DNA of 64,000 nt from Serratia inhibens (GCF_003591175.1 NZ_QYYG01000002.1:434001-498000), one strand, 5' to 3'; positions 46,849-56,663 are shown, counted from the stretch's first letter. Program-made: numbers and translations. The notes: a model not told the origin generated them from the letters alone.

Positions 46849-47598
46849 ATGATGGAAACCAAAGAAATAAGACGCAATAATTTGCGCGACCTGATGGCCC
46901 GCTACGCCCGGAAAGGCGTTAACCAGAATGAGTTTGCGATACTGGTTGAATCCTCCGCGCCAACGCTCAGCCAAATCACCGGTGAAAAGTCCTCCCGCAA
47001 CCTGGGCGACAACCTCGCCAGGCGGATCGAAGCCAAACTGAACCTGCCCAAGGGCTGGTTTGACGTTTTCCATGAAAAACAGCTGGTGCGTCCTTTCGAT
47101 AACGTGGCGGCAGAGTCGGATTTTCAACCTGCCCGTCTGAAACCGGTGGTGTGGGAAGATACCGAACAAGACAAGGAAGAGTTTGTGGAAATTCCCCTGC
47201 TGGATATCGATTTCTCAGCCGGTGATGGTTGCTATGAAATCGTCGACCGTGAAGAGTTCTCGCTGATCTTCCGCCGCTATTATCTGCACAAGATGGGGGT
47301 GGCGGTGAATGCCGCGCGGATCATCCGCATTTCCGGCTCCAGCATGGAGCCACGCCTGCAGGACGGCGACGTAGTGGGCATCAACACGGATGACACCCGC
47401 ATTCGCGAAGGTAAAACCTACGCTATCCGCCACGGTAACCTGTTGCGGGTGAAGGTCTTGATCGAGCAGCCTGACGGCGGCGTGACCATTCGTTCCCTGA
47501 ACCGGGAAGAATACCAGGATGAGCACCTGAGTTATACGCAACGCAAAGACCAACTGGTGGTGCTGGGCCGCGTTTTCTGGTCGTCTTCATCCTGGTAA
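46849..47598 (+). CDS. XRE/S24-family (LexA-like) repressor
   Basis: A 249-residue phage-type repressor. N-terminal helix-turn-helix (~residues 12-65: NLRDLMARYARKGVNQNEFAIL) and a C-terminal S24 peptidase-like domain. A candidate Ala-Gly autocleavage site is in FSAGDG, the nucleophile Ser in ISGSSMEPRLQDGD, and the Lys in GKTYAIRHGNLLRVK. Such proteins self-cleave when stimulated by RecA and thereby derepress their targets after DNA damage. I start at the double ATG at 46849; a GTG at 46795 would include the operator. It likely controls itself and possibly the divergent amidase. Confidence 0.85.
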   Translation: MMETKEIRRNNLRDLMARYARKGVNQNEFAILVESSAPTLSQITGEKSSRNLGDNLARRIEAKLNLPKGWFDVFHEKQLVRPFDNVAAESDFQPARLKPVVWEDTEQDKEEFVEIPLLDIDFSAGDGCYEIVDREEFSLIFRRYYLHKMGVAVNAARIIRISGSSMEPRLQDGDVVGINTDDTRIREGKTYAIRHGNLLRVKVLIEQPDGGVTIRSLNREEYQDEHLSYTQRKDQLVVLGRVFWSSSSW

Positions 47599-47656
47599 GG
47601 GCAAAAATATCCCTGTGGATTTCAGCGGGCAGCCAGGCGAGTAACTCGCCCTGGCA

Positions 47657-48766
47657 TTATTTGAAATCCACCACCATTTGCTGCTGAATGGACAAACCCC
47701 GGGTCGACTGTACGCAGTTGCCGATGTAATCGGTAAAACGCGGCGGTTTAGGCATACCCAGTTTGAGGATTTTGTCATTGCTGAAACGAACGTTGAGCAT
47801 GGCAAAGGATCCGTACAAACGCATCGCCTTCAACATTAGCCGCTCGTTGCATGGCCCGAAAATATCTTTCAGTTGCCTGCGCATCTTCACCAGAACGTCG
47901 TAATTGACCTGGGCGTAGGCATCGCCGACCGGCGCTTTCTCCAGCGCAACGGCCATAGCGCGATCGATATCCGCAAAACTGACGCTGCACTCTTCACCGG
48001 CAGAGATGTGATAAACGTCATTATCCAGCGTTTCTCTGTTCAGCAGCATCACCATCGCATCGGCACAGTAATCCACCGGGATCACATCAATATTGTCCTG
48101 CAACGAACACATAAATTGGCGCAACATCAGCGCCATGCTGAACACCCAAAAAATACTGCTGGAAGGTTGGCAGCCAAGACGGGTATGCCCCACCACAATC
48201 GAAGGACGGGCGATCACCAGCGGCAGTTGCGGGCAGCGTTGACGCATCAACTGTTCAATGGTGGATTTGGAGCGAGTATATTCCACCAGATGTTCGGCGG
48301 TGTCTTCAAACTCCGCGCTTTCCGCCACCAGTGAACCCGGCTCCGGCGCACATGACATTGCGGTGCCCACATGCAGAAAACGTTTTAATCCTTCCACCTG
48401 CGCCATTCTCTCGGCAAAGGCCAGCGTTCCTTCAACGTTAACCTTCCAGATAAGCGGATTATTACCAAACGAGGCTACTGCAGCACAATTGATAACGTGC
48501 GTTACTTTATTAATGCGGATGTCCGATAAAAAATCTTCAGGCTCACTTAAATCACCCAACAATATATTTTCTATCGTAATTTTAGAAAATAAACCGGCAT
48601 CAACATTGAACTTTTCCATATTCATCCGAATACGGTCCAATCCCTGCTGCGCATTTTCGGCCCGCACGAGAAAAAGATAGTTAGCCTCCTGATTTTCATT
48701 CAGTAACTTTTCAAGAACCGCACCACCAAGAAAGCCGGTAGCGCCGGTCAATAGCAGCGTTTTCAT
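47657..48766 (-). CDS. SDR-family / thioester-reductase-like protein
   Basis: A 369-residue extended short-chain dehydrogenase of the NAD_binding_4 (male sterility/thioester reductase) type. NADP-binding loop TGATGFLGGAVLEKLL (residues 6-21), acidic LGDLSEPEDF, and the catalytic YTRSK motif with Tyr and Lys (~168-172), followed by VIARPSIVVGH. Family members reduce acyl-thioesters to aldehydes in lipid, wax or natural-product pathways, or act as NRPS/PKS release domains. This is a stand-alone domain without a carrier or adenylation domain. The start at 48766 opens MKTLLLTGATG; a start seven codons upstream also fits. Partner unknown. Confidence 0.78.
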   Translation of the reverse strand: MKTLLLTGATGFLGGAVLEKLLNENQEANYLFLVRAENAQQGLDRIRMNMEKFNVDAGLFSKITIENILLGDLSEPEDFLSDIRINKVTHVINCAAVASFGNNPLIWKVNVEGTLAFAERMAQVEGLKRFLHVGTAMSCAPEPGSLVAESAEFEDTAEHLVEYTRSKSTIEQLMRQRCPQLPLVIARPSIVVGHTRLGCQPSSSIFWVFSMALMLRQFMCSLQDNIDVIPVDYCADAMVMLLNRETLDNDVYHISAGEECSVSFADIDRAMAVALEKAPVGDAYAQVNYDVLVKMRRQLKDIFGPCNERLMLKAMRLYGSFAMLNVRFSNDKILKLGMPKPPRFTDYIGNCVQSTRGLSIQQQMVVDFK

Positions 48767-49023
48767 AATATGTACCCACATTGGCATTGAATGTTGCTGA
48801 TTGTATGCGGAGATAATTAAACAAATATTAAATGGAACTCAGTGGTGCTTACTTATCTTTTCTTAATATTATCTTAAGGAATATCCTGAAACATCGTTGC
48901 GGTATTTGGTAACACATTCAATGAAAAACAGGCATATTAAACACCGCCGTTTATCGACCATTGATACAGGCTCTGATTTAATTTACCGGTCAATGTCATT
49001 CTCTTTTATCGTCAGGAGTTTCT

Positions 49024-49233
49024 ATGAGCTATAACCAAAAAATCTGGTTGGGCGTTCTGGTCCTGTGCAGCGTTTTCTGGCTGGTGGTGATCGGCAGTAT
49101 TTTTTCAGTCAATCAACTCTTCGAACGCCACCACCAGCAAAGTCTGGAGGCGTTCACGGCGCAAGCCTCTCATCGCTATCATGCCAATGCGGCGTCTGAT
49201 CACAGCCTTCAGGCACGTTCGCCGGCCTTGTGA
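49024..49233 (+). CDS. Small single-pass membrane protein
   Basis: A 69-residue protein with one hydrophobic helix at about residues 7-29 (IWLGVLVLCSVFWLVVIGSIF) and a polar, His- and Ala-rich tail. CAGGAG precedes the ATG at good spacing, so expression is likely. No family recognised; located between the SDR gene and sbcB. Confidence 0.6.
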   Translation: MSYNQKIWLGVLVLCSVFWLVVIGSIFSVNQLFERHHQQSLEAFTAQASHRYHANAASDHSLQARSPAL

Positions 49234-49307
49234 GGCCCCCCTGAATGGGGTAGGGACAAGCGCAGCTAAGGATCCTATGATGCCCTTGGGTTCACAGGGA
49301 GAAGAAT

Positions 49308-49496
49308 ATGGGTCGAAAGCTGGATAGCTTACCGCAGGCGGAACGTGAAAAAATTGAAGCCGATTTACTCGCACTTAGCGTCATATATAACGAGCGTTAT
49401 GGCATTGCTTCCAACGCAATCAGCGCCGAAGAGCAGGTCCCCGAACACTTACGCCCCTACTTTCATCAACGCCTGAACTACTACCGCAATGCGTAA
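49308..49496 (+). CDS. Small conserved-looking soluble protein
   Basis: A 62-residue charged, helical protein (GRKLDSLPQAEREKIEADLL ... VPEHLRPYFHQRLNYYRNA). GGGAGAAG lies just upstream of the ATG. No recognised domain; it may be an enterobacterial protein of unknown function. Confidence 0.6.
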   Translation: MGRKLDSLPQAEREKIEADLLALSVIYNERYGIASNAISAEEQVPEHLRPYFHQRLNYYRNA

Positions 49497-49596
49497 TCCT
49501 TCGCATTTGGGCGATTAACGGTAACGACCGCTTGGCATCGTGCATCCCGCCGTTACAATAGGGGCATATTCCCTACGCCAAGTGAGAGATGCGATT

Positions 49597-51024
49597 TTGA
49601 GCAGCAAGGCACCGGCCACATTCTACATTCACGACTACGAGACCTTCGGCAAAAGCCCATCGATGGACCGCCCGGCGCAATTTGCCGGCGTGCGTACCGA
49701 TATGGATTTCAATATCATCGAAGAGCCGTTGGTCATCTACTGCAAACCGGCCGACGACTACCTGCCCGATCCTGAAGCGGTGATGATCACCGGCATCACG
49801 CCACAGTTGGCGCTGGCCAAAGGGATTAACGAGGCCGACTTCGCGCGCCAAATCCACCAGGCATTCAGCGTGCCGGGCACCTGTATTCTGGGTTACAACA
49901 ATATCCGCTTCGATGACGAAGTCAGTCGTAATATTTTCTATCGCAGCTTCTATGATCCCTATGCCTACAGTTGGCAAAACGGCAACTCTCGTTGGGATTT
50001 GCTTGACGTGATGCGGGCCTGCTATGCGCTGCGTCCGGAAGGTATCCTTTGGCCGGAGAACGAGGACGGGTTCCCCAGCTTCCGTCTGGAGCATCTGACT
50101 CGCGCCAACGGCGTCGAGCACGAGCATGCCCATGACGCCATGTCGGACGTTTACGCCACCATCGCCATGGCCAAGCTGGTGAAGCAGGCGCAACCGCGGC
50201 TGTTTGACTTCCTGCTGCAACACCGTAACAAGCATAAACTGAACGCCTTGATCGATATCGCTGAAATGACGCCGCTGGTGCACGTTTCCGGTATGTTCGG
50301 CGCCGCGCGCGGCAACACCAGTTGGGTATCGCCGCTGGCCTGGCACCCGGACAACAAGAACGCGGTGATTATGTGCGATTTGGCCGGCGATATGACCCCG
50401 CTGCTGACGCTGAGCGCCGACGAACTGCGTGAACGCTTGTATACCCGCCGTGAGGATCTGGCGGCCGGGCAATCCCCGGTGCCGCTCAAGCTGGTGCATA
50501 TCAATAAATGCCCGGTGCTGGCACCCGCCAAGACGCTGCTGCCGGAAAACGCCGAACGGTTGGGTATTGACCGCCAGGCCTGCCTGCAAAATTTGCAACT
50601 GCTGCGCCAAAACCCGCAAGTCCGCGAAAAAGTGGTAGCGTTGTTCGCCGATGCGGAGCCTTTCAAAGCCGTCGACGACGTGGACGCCAGGCTGTACGAC
50701 GGTTTCTTCAGCGATGCCGACAAGGCGGCGATGAAGATCATCCAGCAAACCAAACCGCAGAACCTGCCGGCACTGGATCTGACCTTCAGCGATGGGCGCA
50801 TGAAAGAGCTGCTGTTCCGCTTCCGTGCCCGCAACTATCCGAATACGCTGGATGACGCCGAGCAGCGCCGCTGGTTGCAGCATCGCCAGGAAATGCTGAG
50901 CGCCGAGCGGGTGCAGAGCTACGTGCTGCAACTGGAGTCGCTGTATAACCTGCACGAGGGCGATAAAGAAAAGACCGCGCTGCTGAAAGCGCTGTTTGAA
51001 TACGGCAAAGAGTTGGTGGGCTAA
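49597..51024 (+). CDS. sbcB: Exodeoxyribonuclease I
   Basis: A 475-residue 3'-5' single-strand DNA exonuclease acting in recombination and mismatch repair. Length equals E. coli SbcB. DEDDh catalytic motifs: HDYETFG near residue 12, GYNNIRFDDEV (~105), and HDAMSDVYAT (~183). An SH3-like and a C-terminal helical domain follow (LVHINKCPVLAPAKTL, DGFFSDADKAAMKII). The family start falls at the TTG at 49597 (GAGAG eight bases upstream); the frame is open further upstream but homology ends there. Followed by a bidirectional terminator shared with plaP. Confidence 0.96.
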   Translation: MSSKAPATFYIHDYETFGKSPSMDRPAQFAGVRTDMDFNIIEEPLVIYCKPADDYLPDPEAVMITGITPQLALAKGINEADFARQIHQAFSVPGTCILGYNNIRFDDEVSRNIFYRSFYDPYAYSWQNGNSRWDLLDVMRACYALRPEGILWPENEDGFPSFRLEHLTRANGVEHEHAHDAMSDVYATIAMAKLVKQAQPRLFDFLLQHRNKHKLNALIDIAEMTPLVHVSGMFGAARGNTSWVSPLAWHPDNKNAVIMCDLAGDMTPLLTLSADELRERLYTRREDLAAGQSPVPLKLVHINKCPVLAPAKTLLPENAERLGIDRQACLQNLQLLRQNPQVREKVVALFADAEPFKAVDDVDARLYDGFFSDADKAAMKIIQQTKPQNLPALDLTFSDGRMKELLFRFRARNYPNTLDDAEQRRWLQHRQEMLSAERVQSYVLQLESLYNLHEGDKEKTALLKALFEYGKELVG

Positions 51025-51034
51025 TAAAAACAAC

Positions 51035-51058
51035 AAAGGGCGCAATGCGCCCTTTTTA
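51035..51058. terminator. Bidirectional terminator between sbcB and plaP
   Basis: AAAGGGCGC-AAT-GCGCCCTTT hairpin with A and T runs on both sides, in the convergent gap. Confidence 0.85.
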
Positions 51059-51076
51059 ATGATGTCCGATTAAGGT

Positions 51077-52444
51077 TTATGCCACGTCTTCACTGGCCTG
51101 CGGCACCGGCAGACGGAAGCTGCGGGTCACGAAAGCCAGATAAATCAGACCAATCGCCGCCCATACCAACCCCAGCGTCATGGAGCTGGCTTCCAGATTG
51201 AGCCACAACGCACCCACGGTCAGCGCGCCCAACATCGGCAGAATCAGGTAGTTGAAGGTGTCTTTTACGGTACGGTTCAGCTTGTCGCGGATATAGAACT
51301 GCGAAATCACCGACAGGTTCACAAAGGTGAACGCCACCAGCGCGCCGAAGTTAATCAGCGCCGTCGCCGTCACCAGATCAAATGACACCGCAGACAGCGC
51401 AATTACGCCGACCAGCAGCACGTTCAGCGCCGGGGTACGCCATTTCGGGTGTACATAACCGAAGAAACGCTCCGGGAATACGCCGTCGCGGCCCATCACA
51501 TACATCAGGCGTGAAACACCGGCGTGCGATGCCATGCCGGAAGCCAGTACGGTTACGCAGGAGAACACCAGGATCACCGACTGGAAGAATTTGCCGGCCA
51601 CATACAGCATGATTTCCGGCTGTGACGCGTCAGGATCCTTGAAACGCGAGATGTCCGGGAAATACAGCTGCACGAAGTAAGACACCACAATGAAGATGAT
51701 GCCGCCGATCAACGCCGTCAGGAAGATGGCTTTCGGGATCACTTTCTCTGCGTCTTTGGTTTCTTCAGACAGCGAACTGATGCCGTCAAACCCGAGGAAC
51801 GAGAAGCACAGAATGGTCGCACCGGTAATCATCGGCACCACGTGCGCATTCTCGGACCAGAACGGACGGCTGCTGATCAGCGTGCCTGCGCCTTCGCCGT
51901 GGGAAATACCGTTCACCACCAGGCAAAGAAACACGATCATGATCGCCACCTGCACTACCACGATGATGGAGTTCAGGTTCGCTACCAGCTTAATGCCGCG
52001 CAGGTTGAAAAGGGTCATCAGCGCGACCAACGCCGCCACGAAAATCCATGAAGGCACGCCCGGGAAGATGGCCTCCAGGTAAATTTTGGCCAGCAGGATG
52101 TTGATCATCGGCATGAACAGGTAGTCCAGCAACGATGACCAACCCACCATAAAGCCGACGTGCGGGCTGATGGCTTTTTGAGCATAGGTATAGGCAGAAC
52201 CGGCAGACGGGAATTTCCGCACCAGTTTGCCGTAGCTCAATGCGGTAAACAGGACCGCCAGCAGAGCAAAGGCGTACGCAGTGGCGACGTGACCATCGGT
52301 CAGGCCGGATACGATGCCGAAGGTATCGAAGATGGTCATTGGCTGCAGGTAAGCCAGCCCCATCATCACTACCGGAACTAAAGTCAGGGTTTTACGCAGT
52401 TGCGCGCGTTGGGCTGGAGCAGCGCTGATGATGTTATCGGACAT
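51077..52444 (-). CDS. plaP: Putrescine importer PlaP
   Basis: A 455-residue, 12-helix amino acid-polyamine-organocation (APC) permease matching E. coli PlaP (YeeF), the low-affinity putrescine:proton symporter. Blocks: [60 protein letters not shown], and [20 protein letters not shown]. The ATG at 52444 follows a G-rich ribosome site; the frame extends 16 codons further. Neighbouring puuA, puuR and puuB degrade putrescine, so uptake and catabolism are grouped. A 71-codon upstream frame overlaps its start (see 52434-52651). Confidence 0.93.
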   Translation of the reverse strand: MSDNIISAAPAQRAQLRKTLTLVPVVMMGLAYLQPMTIFDTFGIVSGLTDGHVATAYAFALLAVLFTALSYGKLVRKFPSAGSAYTYAQKAISPHVGFMVGWSSLLDYLFMPMINILLAKIYLEAIFPGVPSWIFVAALVALMTLFNLRGIKLVANLNSIIVVVQVAIMIVFLCLVVNGISHGEGAGTLISSRPFWSENAHVVPMITGATILCFSFLGFDGISSLSEETKDAEKVIPKAIFLTALIGGIIFIVVSYFVQLYFPDISRFKDPDASQPEIMLYVAGKFFQSVILVFSCVTVLASGMASHAGVSRLMYVMGRDGVFPERFFGYVHPKWRTPALNVLLVGVIALSAVSFDLVTATALINFGALVAFTFVNLSVISQFYIRDKLNRTVKDTFNYLILPMLGALTVGALWLNLEASSMTLGLVWAAIGLIYLAFVTRSFRLPVPQASEDVA

Positions 52445-52651
52445 GACGCAGCCCCCCCTTACCTTCTGCCTTGCGGAGCGTAGACACGCCAAGACTTAAG
52501 GTTGCGGGGAAACTTCGCAACATGCGACTGAATTCAAAAAGAAGGGGATTGGAAGCTGGATAACGGGTCAAGGTGGCCTTGACTGCTCCATAATCGCTGC
52601 GACCGCAGCGGAAACCGGCGGGTACCGGCGCTAAAGTGAAAAATTGCCCCA
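52434..52651 (-). CDS. Possible upstream ORF coupled to plaP
   Basis: Minus-strand frame of about 71 codons ([20 protein letters not shown]...). GAGG lies about nine bases before its ATG and its stop lies 11 nt inside plaP, an arrangement that permits translational coupling or leader control. No family recognised and it could be chance. Confidence 0.3.
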
Positions 52652-52977
52652 TCTTTCTTATCCTCATGAGTCACGACCATAAAGTTTTGTTTGATCGCGC
52701 ACGAAACTATTTATCTATCCGGATCGGTGTCCGGCCTCGCTTGGTGTATGAAACGCACAGTTGTTAGAACACAAATGCAAAAAAAATAACCGACGCTTTA
52801 AAACGTCGGCTATCTGCATTAAGGATATTTTGCACCAGAAAGCAGCCGGATGACAAGATCCCGCAACCTTCTTAAACAAATTCTTTTGGCGATCGTGCGG
52901 AAAACCCGCCTGCAAGGCGAATTATTCCGCTATTAATCCGCCTATCGCCAGAAGATTAACATTCGGTTTACCCAGCC
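52445..52977. other. Long intergenic region between plaP and puuA
   Basis: About 530 bases: plaP leader with the possible upstream ORF (52434-52651), the promoter area, and the puuA terminator at 52779-52809. No other gene supported. Confidence 0.45.
52779..52809 (-). terminator. Terminator downstream of puuA
   Basis: On the minus strand: CCGACG-N8-CGTCGG stem followed by TTATTTTTTTT; about 170 nt past the puuA stop. Confidence 0.65.
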
Positions 52978-54396
52978 TCAGGCGTTTTTCAACATCCAGT
53001 CAATCTCGGTTTCCGTCACCAGCCGCTCAAACTGCATCAGCTCATCCATCTTGCAGGCATGATAAACCTGCGCAAAGCGCTCGCCCAGATACTGGGTCAG
53101 CTCATGTTGGTGTTCAAACTCATACAACGCATCGCTTTGGCGGATCGGGAACGGCAGCCCTTCCTGCTCCAGCCCGTTGCCGGTCACCGGCTCAGGCAGC
53201 GGCAGTTCGTTGTCCAGCCCATACAAAATCCCGGCCAGGATCGCCGCCACCACCAGATAGGGATTGGCATCGGCGCCGGCGACGCGGTATTCCACCCGGT
53301 GATTCTCCGGCTCGCTGCAGGGGATGCGCAGCGCGACGGTGCGGTTATTGTGGCCCCAGGAGGCCTGGGTCGGCACATACATCCCCGGTTGGAAACGGCG
53401 GAAGGCGTTAATGTTCGGTGCCAGCAGCGCCATGGAGGCCGGCATTAAGGTGATCATGCCGGCCAGTGCGCGGTGCAACAGCGGCGAGTCTTCGCCATCC
53501 GCATCCGTGAACAGGTTCTTGCCGTCGCTATCCAGCATGCTGATATGCACGTGCATGCCGCTACCGGCGTATTCCTCATAGGGTTTCGCCATAAAGGTCG
53601 CGTGCAGATGATGGTTTTCCGCCACCAGCCGCACCAGGCGTTTCAGCGACAACGCGTGATCGCAGGCCAGCAGCACGTTATCGGTATGGTTCAGGTTCAC
53701 CTCGAACTGGCCGGGCGACGCCTCCGCCACCGCGCCGTCCGCCGGTAACCCCTGCATCTGCGCCAGGGTGTCGATATCGTTCAGCACCTCGGCAAAATGG
53801 TTCAGGTTATCCAGCGAGTAAACCTGGCTTTGCATGTTTCGCTCCTGGGTGCCGGGCGAACAAGGGGGCTGCAAATAGCCTTCAGAGTCTCGCTGTCGAT
53901 CAATGAGATAGAACTCCAACTCTACCGCTACCACCGGGAACATGCCGCGCTGGCGCAACGCCTGCCACACTCGATTCAGGACATTACGGGGTTCAACGTC
54001 AAAGGGAGTACCATCTTCATCCAGCATGGTCAGCAATACCTGACCGATATTGTCCGGGTCCGCCGCCGACGGAGTCAGCGATCCGGCTACCGGCATGCAC
54101 ACGCGATCCGGCTCGCCCAGCTCCTGGCCCAGGCCTGCCTCTTCCACCACATTGCCCAAAATATCCATAGCAAATACCGAGGCGGGGAAGTAACAGCCTT
54201 TTTCCAATTTTTTCAGTCCGGAGACGGGAATACGTTTACCGCGGAAGGAACCATTCAGGTCTGTGAGAAGAATATCGATATACTGCGTTGAGGGGTGGCG
54301 TTCCAGATAGTGAGCAACCTCACGTTGGAACGCGCTACTTCGCCTCTCTTCATTATGCTGTGCAAAATTTTCAACTGCTGCGATATTGGTTTGCAT
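52978..54396 (-). CDS. puuA: Gamma-glutamylputrescine synthetase PuuA
   Basis: A 472-residue glutamine-synthetase-fold enzyme, equal in length to E. coli PuuA, that joins glutamate to putrescine with ATP. Beta-grasp region with DLNGSFRGKRIPVSG; catalytic region with VVAVELEFYLIDRQ, EASPGQFEVNLNH, GSGMHVHISMLD and the adenylation-type ENHRVEYRVAGADANPYLV. It starts the putrescine degradation route and is divergent from puuR-puuB; PuuR probably represses it. puuD and puuC are not in this window. Confidence 0.95.
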   Translation of the reverse strand: MQTNIAAVENFAQHNEERRSSAFQREVAHYLERHPSTQYIDILLTDLNGSFRGKRIPVSGLKKLEKGCYFPASVFAMDILGNVVEEAGLGQELGEPDRVCMPVAGSLTPSAADPDNIGQVLLTMLDEDGTPFDVEPRNVLNRVWQALRQRGMFPVVAVELEFYLIDRQRDSEGYLQPPCSPGTQERNMQSQVYSLDNLNHFAEVLNDIDTLAQMQGLPADGAVAEASPGQFEVNLNHTDNVLLACDHALSLKRLVRLVAENHHLHATFMAKPYEEYAGSGMHVHISMLDSDGKNLFTDADGEDSPLLHRALAGMITLMPASMALLAPNINAFRRFQPGMYVPTQASWGHNNRTVALRIPCSEPENHRVEYRVAGADANPYLVVAAILAGILYGLDNELPLPEPVTGNGLEQEGLPFPIRQSDALYEFEHQHELTQYLGERFAQVYHACKMDELMQFERLVTETEIDWMLKNA

Positions 54397-54790
54397 ACAT
54401 CACCCGCCATTATGCTCTAAGGACGCTTGCGCATCCGTCTGCCGATCGGTTCAACACATGGTCTGATTTCTCTGTAGAATGCGCCCTGACTGGCGCTCAA
54501 AATAACATCCATAATATGAAACATAGCCTTAACACAAATGGTTTGCAAATGTTACAATCCCGTTTGATTATTCGCCACCGGCTGCTAAATTGATAAAATA
54601 TTGACCGAAAAGGCGTTAGCTGCCTTTTAACATACAGAATTTCGTCCGCCAGAACGGGGGAGACGATGGGCAATATATTTTCCAAAGCCACCTTAACTAC
54701 CGATATCATGCTGTGCCGATATCCCCCAGACAGGCACCCGACTCTGCCGTTCATTTCTGCCTGTCGCCCCTACCAGAAGGAAGTACCGCT
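54397..54790. promoter_or_regulatory. puuA / puuR divergent control region
   Basis: About 390 AT-rich bases carrying two divergent promoters. The stretch CATAATATGAAACAT (54511-54525) loosely resembles the asymmetric PuuR site known from E. coli. No separate gene is seen. Confidence 0.35.
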
Positions 54791-55348
54791 ATGAGCGAAG
54801 TCAGCTTGGCGCCGGGTAAGCGCCTGTCACAGATCCGTCTGCAATTGGGTTTGTCGCAGCGCCGGGTCGCCGAACTGTCCGGGTTAACCCACAGCGCAAT
54901 CAGCACCATCGAACAGGACAAGGTCAGTCCGGCCATCAGTACGCTGCAAAAGCTGCTGAAGGTGTATGGGCTGTCGCTGTCCGCCTTTTTTGCCGAACCG
55001 GAAGCCACCAATGAGCCCAAAGTGGTGATCGAGGCGGACGATCTGATCGAAATCGGCAGTCAGGGCGTGTCGATGAAGCTGGTGCACAACGGTAATCCGG
55101 CGCGCAATCTGGCAATGATGCTGGAAACCTATCAACCCGGCACCACCACCGGCGAGAAGATCAAACATCAGGGCGAGGAGATCGGCACTCTGCTGGAAGG
55201 CGAAATAATGCTGACCATCAATGGCCAGACTTACTGCCTGACCGCCGGTCAGAGTTATGCCATCAACACCGGCATTCCCCACAGTTTTAGCAATACGTCG
55301 GCGCGCGTTTGCCGAATCGTCAGCGCGCATACGCCCACCACCTTCTGA
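54791..55348 (+). CDS. puuR: Putrescine-responsive repressor PuuR
   Basis: A 185-residue repressor, equal in length and very similar to E. coli PuuR. Helix-turn-helix at ~residues 10-65 (LSQRRVAELSGLTHSAISTI) and a C-terminal cupin (TTTGEKIKHQGEEIGTLLEG, YAINTGIPHSFSNTSARV) that binds putrescine. The ATG at 54791 follows AAGGAAG. Thirty-four bases ahead of puuB in the same operon. Confidence 0.96.
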   Translation: MSEVSLAPGKRLSQIRLQLGLSQRRVAELSGLTHSAISTIEQDKVSPAISTLQKLLKVYGLSLSAFFAEPEATNEPKVVIEADDLIEIGSQGVSMKLVHNGNPARNLAMMLETYQPGTTTGEKIKHQGEEIGTLLEGEIMLTINGQTYCLTAGQSYAINTGIPHSFSNTSARVCRIVSAHTPTTF

Positions 55349-55382
55349 CCGATTCTGGCGGAGAAGTTATGAAGGAGAAGTC

Positions 55383-56663
55383 ATGACGGAACACGTTGCC
55401 AGCTATTATGCCGACACCGCCAATCCGTTCGCGCCCTATCCGGCGCTGAACGAAGATATCCGCTGCGACGTCTGCATCGTTGGCGGCGGTTTTACCGGCC
55501 TGTCGTCGGCGTTGCATCTGGTTGAGGCCGGTTTTGATGTGGTGCTGCTGGAGGCCGCTCGCGTCGGTTGGGGTGCCAGCGGCCGCAACGGCGGTCAGGT
55601 GGTCAACTCTTACAGTCGCGATATCGATGTGATCGAGGCGCGTTACGGCGCCGATACCGCAGCCATGCTTGGCGGCATGATGTTCGAAGGCGCAGAGATT
55701 ATCCGCAACCGCATCGAACAATACGCCATCGCCTGCGACTACCGCCCCGGGGGTATCTTCGCCGCGCTGAACCCTAAACAACTGCGTACGCTGGAGCACC
55801 AGCAGGCCAACTGGCGGCGCTATGGCAATACACGGCTGGAACTGCTGGACCAAGAGGCCATCCGGCGCGAGATAGCCAGCGATCGTTACGTGGGCGGTTT
55901 GTTGGACCCTAACGGCGGCCACCTGCACCCGCTCAATCTGGCATTGGGCGAAGCCGACGCGATACGCCGTCACGGCGGGCGATTGTACGAACAGTCGGCG
56001 GCCACGCGCATTGATTACCGCCAACCGGCCAAGGTGCACACGGCACAGGGTTCGGTTACCGCCGGTTTTGTGATTATTGCCGGTAATGCCTATCTGGGCG
56101 ACAAACTGGAGCCGCGCCTCAGCCGCCTGAGCATGCCGTGCGGCTCGCAAATTCTCACCACCGAACCGCTGTCAAAAGACATGGCGCTGTCGTTGCTGCC
56201 CAATAATTTTTGCGTCGAAGACTGCAATTACCTGCTGGATTACTTTCGCCTGACCGCCGATAACCGGCTGCTGTACGGCGGGGGCGTGGTTTACGGCGCG
56301 CGCGATCCGGCCGATATCGATCCCTTGATCCTGCCCAAGCTATTAAAAACCTTTCCGCAATTGAAACAGGTGCGTATCGATTACCGCTGGAGCGGCAATT
56401 TCCTGCTGACGCTGTCGCGCATGCCGCAGTTCGGCCGGCTGGAGAATAACGTCTATTACATGCAGGGCGACAGCGGCCATGGCGTCACCTGCACCCACCT
56501 GGCGGGCAAGCTGATTGCCGAAGTGCTGCGCGGCGATGCCGAACGTTTTGACGCCTTCGCCCGGCTGCCGCACCTGCCCTTTTTCGGCGGACGTCAATTC
56601 CGCGTTCCCTTCACCGCCCTTGGCGCGGCGTACTATGCGCTGCGGGACCGTTTGGGATTCTAG
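55383..56663 (+). CDS. puuB: Gamma-glutamylputrescine oxidase PuuB
   Basis: A 426-residue FAD-dependent DAO-fold oxidase, equal in length to E. coli PuuB. It oxidises gamma-glutamylputrescine to the aldehyde, releasing ammonia and peroxide. FAD loop VCIVGGGFTGLSSALHLVEA (~32-51), then GWGASGRNGGQVVNSYSRDI, and the C-terminal FAD contact MQGDSGHGVTCTHLAGKL. GAAGGAGAAG precedes the ATG at 55383. The longer frame overlaps puuR and is not used. Confidence 0.95.
   Translation: MTEHVASYYADTANPFAPYPALNEDIRCDVCIVGGGFTGLSSALHLVEAGFDVVLLEAARVGWGASGRNGGQVVNSYSRDIDVIEARYGADTAAMLGGMMFEGAEIIRNRIEQYAIACDYRPGGIFAALNPKQLRTLEHQQANWRRYGNTRLELLDQEAIRREIASDRYVGGLLDPNGGHLHPLNLALGEADAIRRHGGRLYEQSAATRIDYRQPAKVHTAQGSVTAGFVIIAGNAYLGDKLEPRLSRLSMPCGSQILTTEPLSKDMALSLLPNNFCVEDCNYLLDYFRLTADNRLLYGGGVVYGARDPADIDPLILPKLLKTFPQLKQVRIDYRWSGNFLLTLSRMPQFGRLENNVYYMQGDSGHGVTCTHLAGKLIAEVLRGDAERFDAFARLPHLPFFGGRQFRVPFTALGAAYYALRDRLGF

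Noticed and set aside
49573..51045. 490-codon open frame antisense to sbcB
   Set aside because: It is the mirror of a GC-rich conserved gene, has low-complexity composition, no ribosome site and no recognisable domain.
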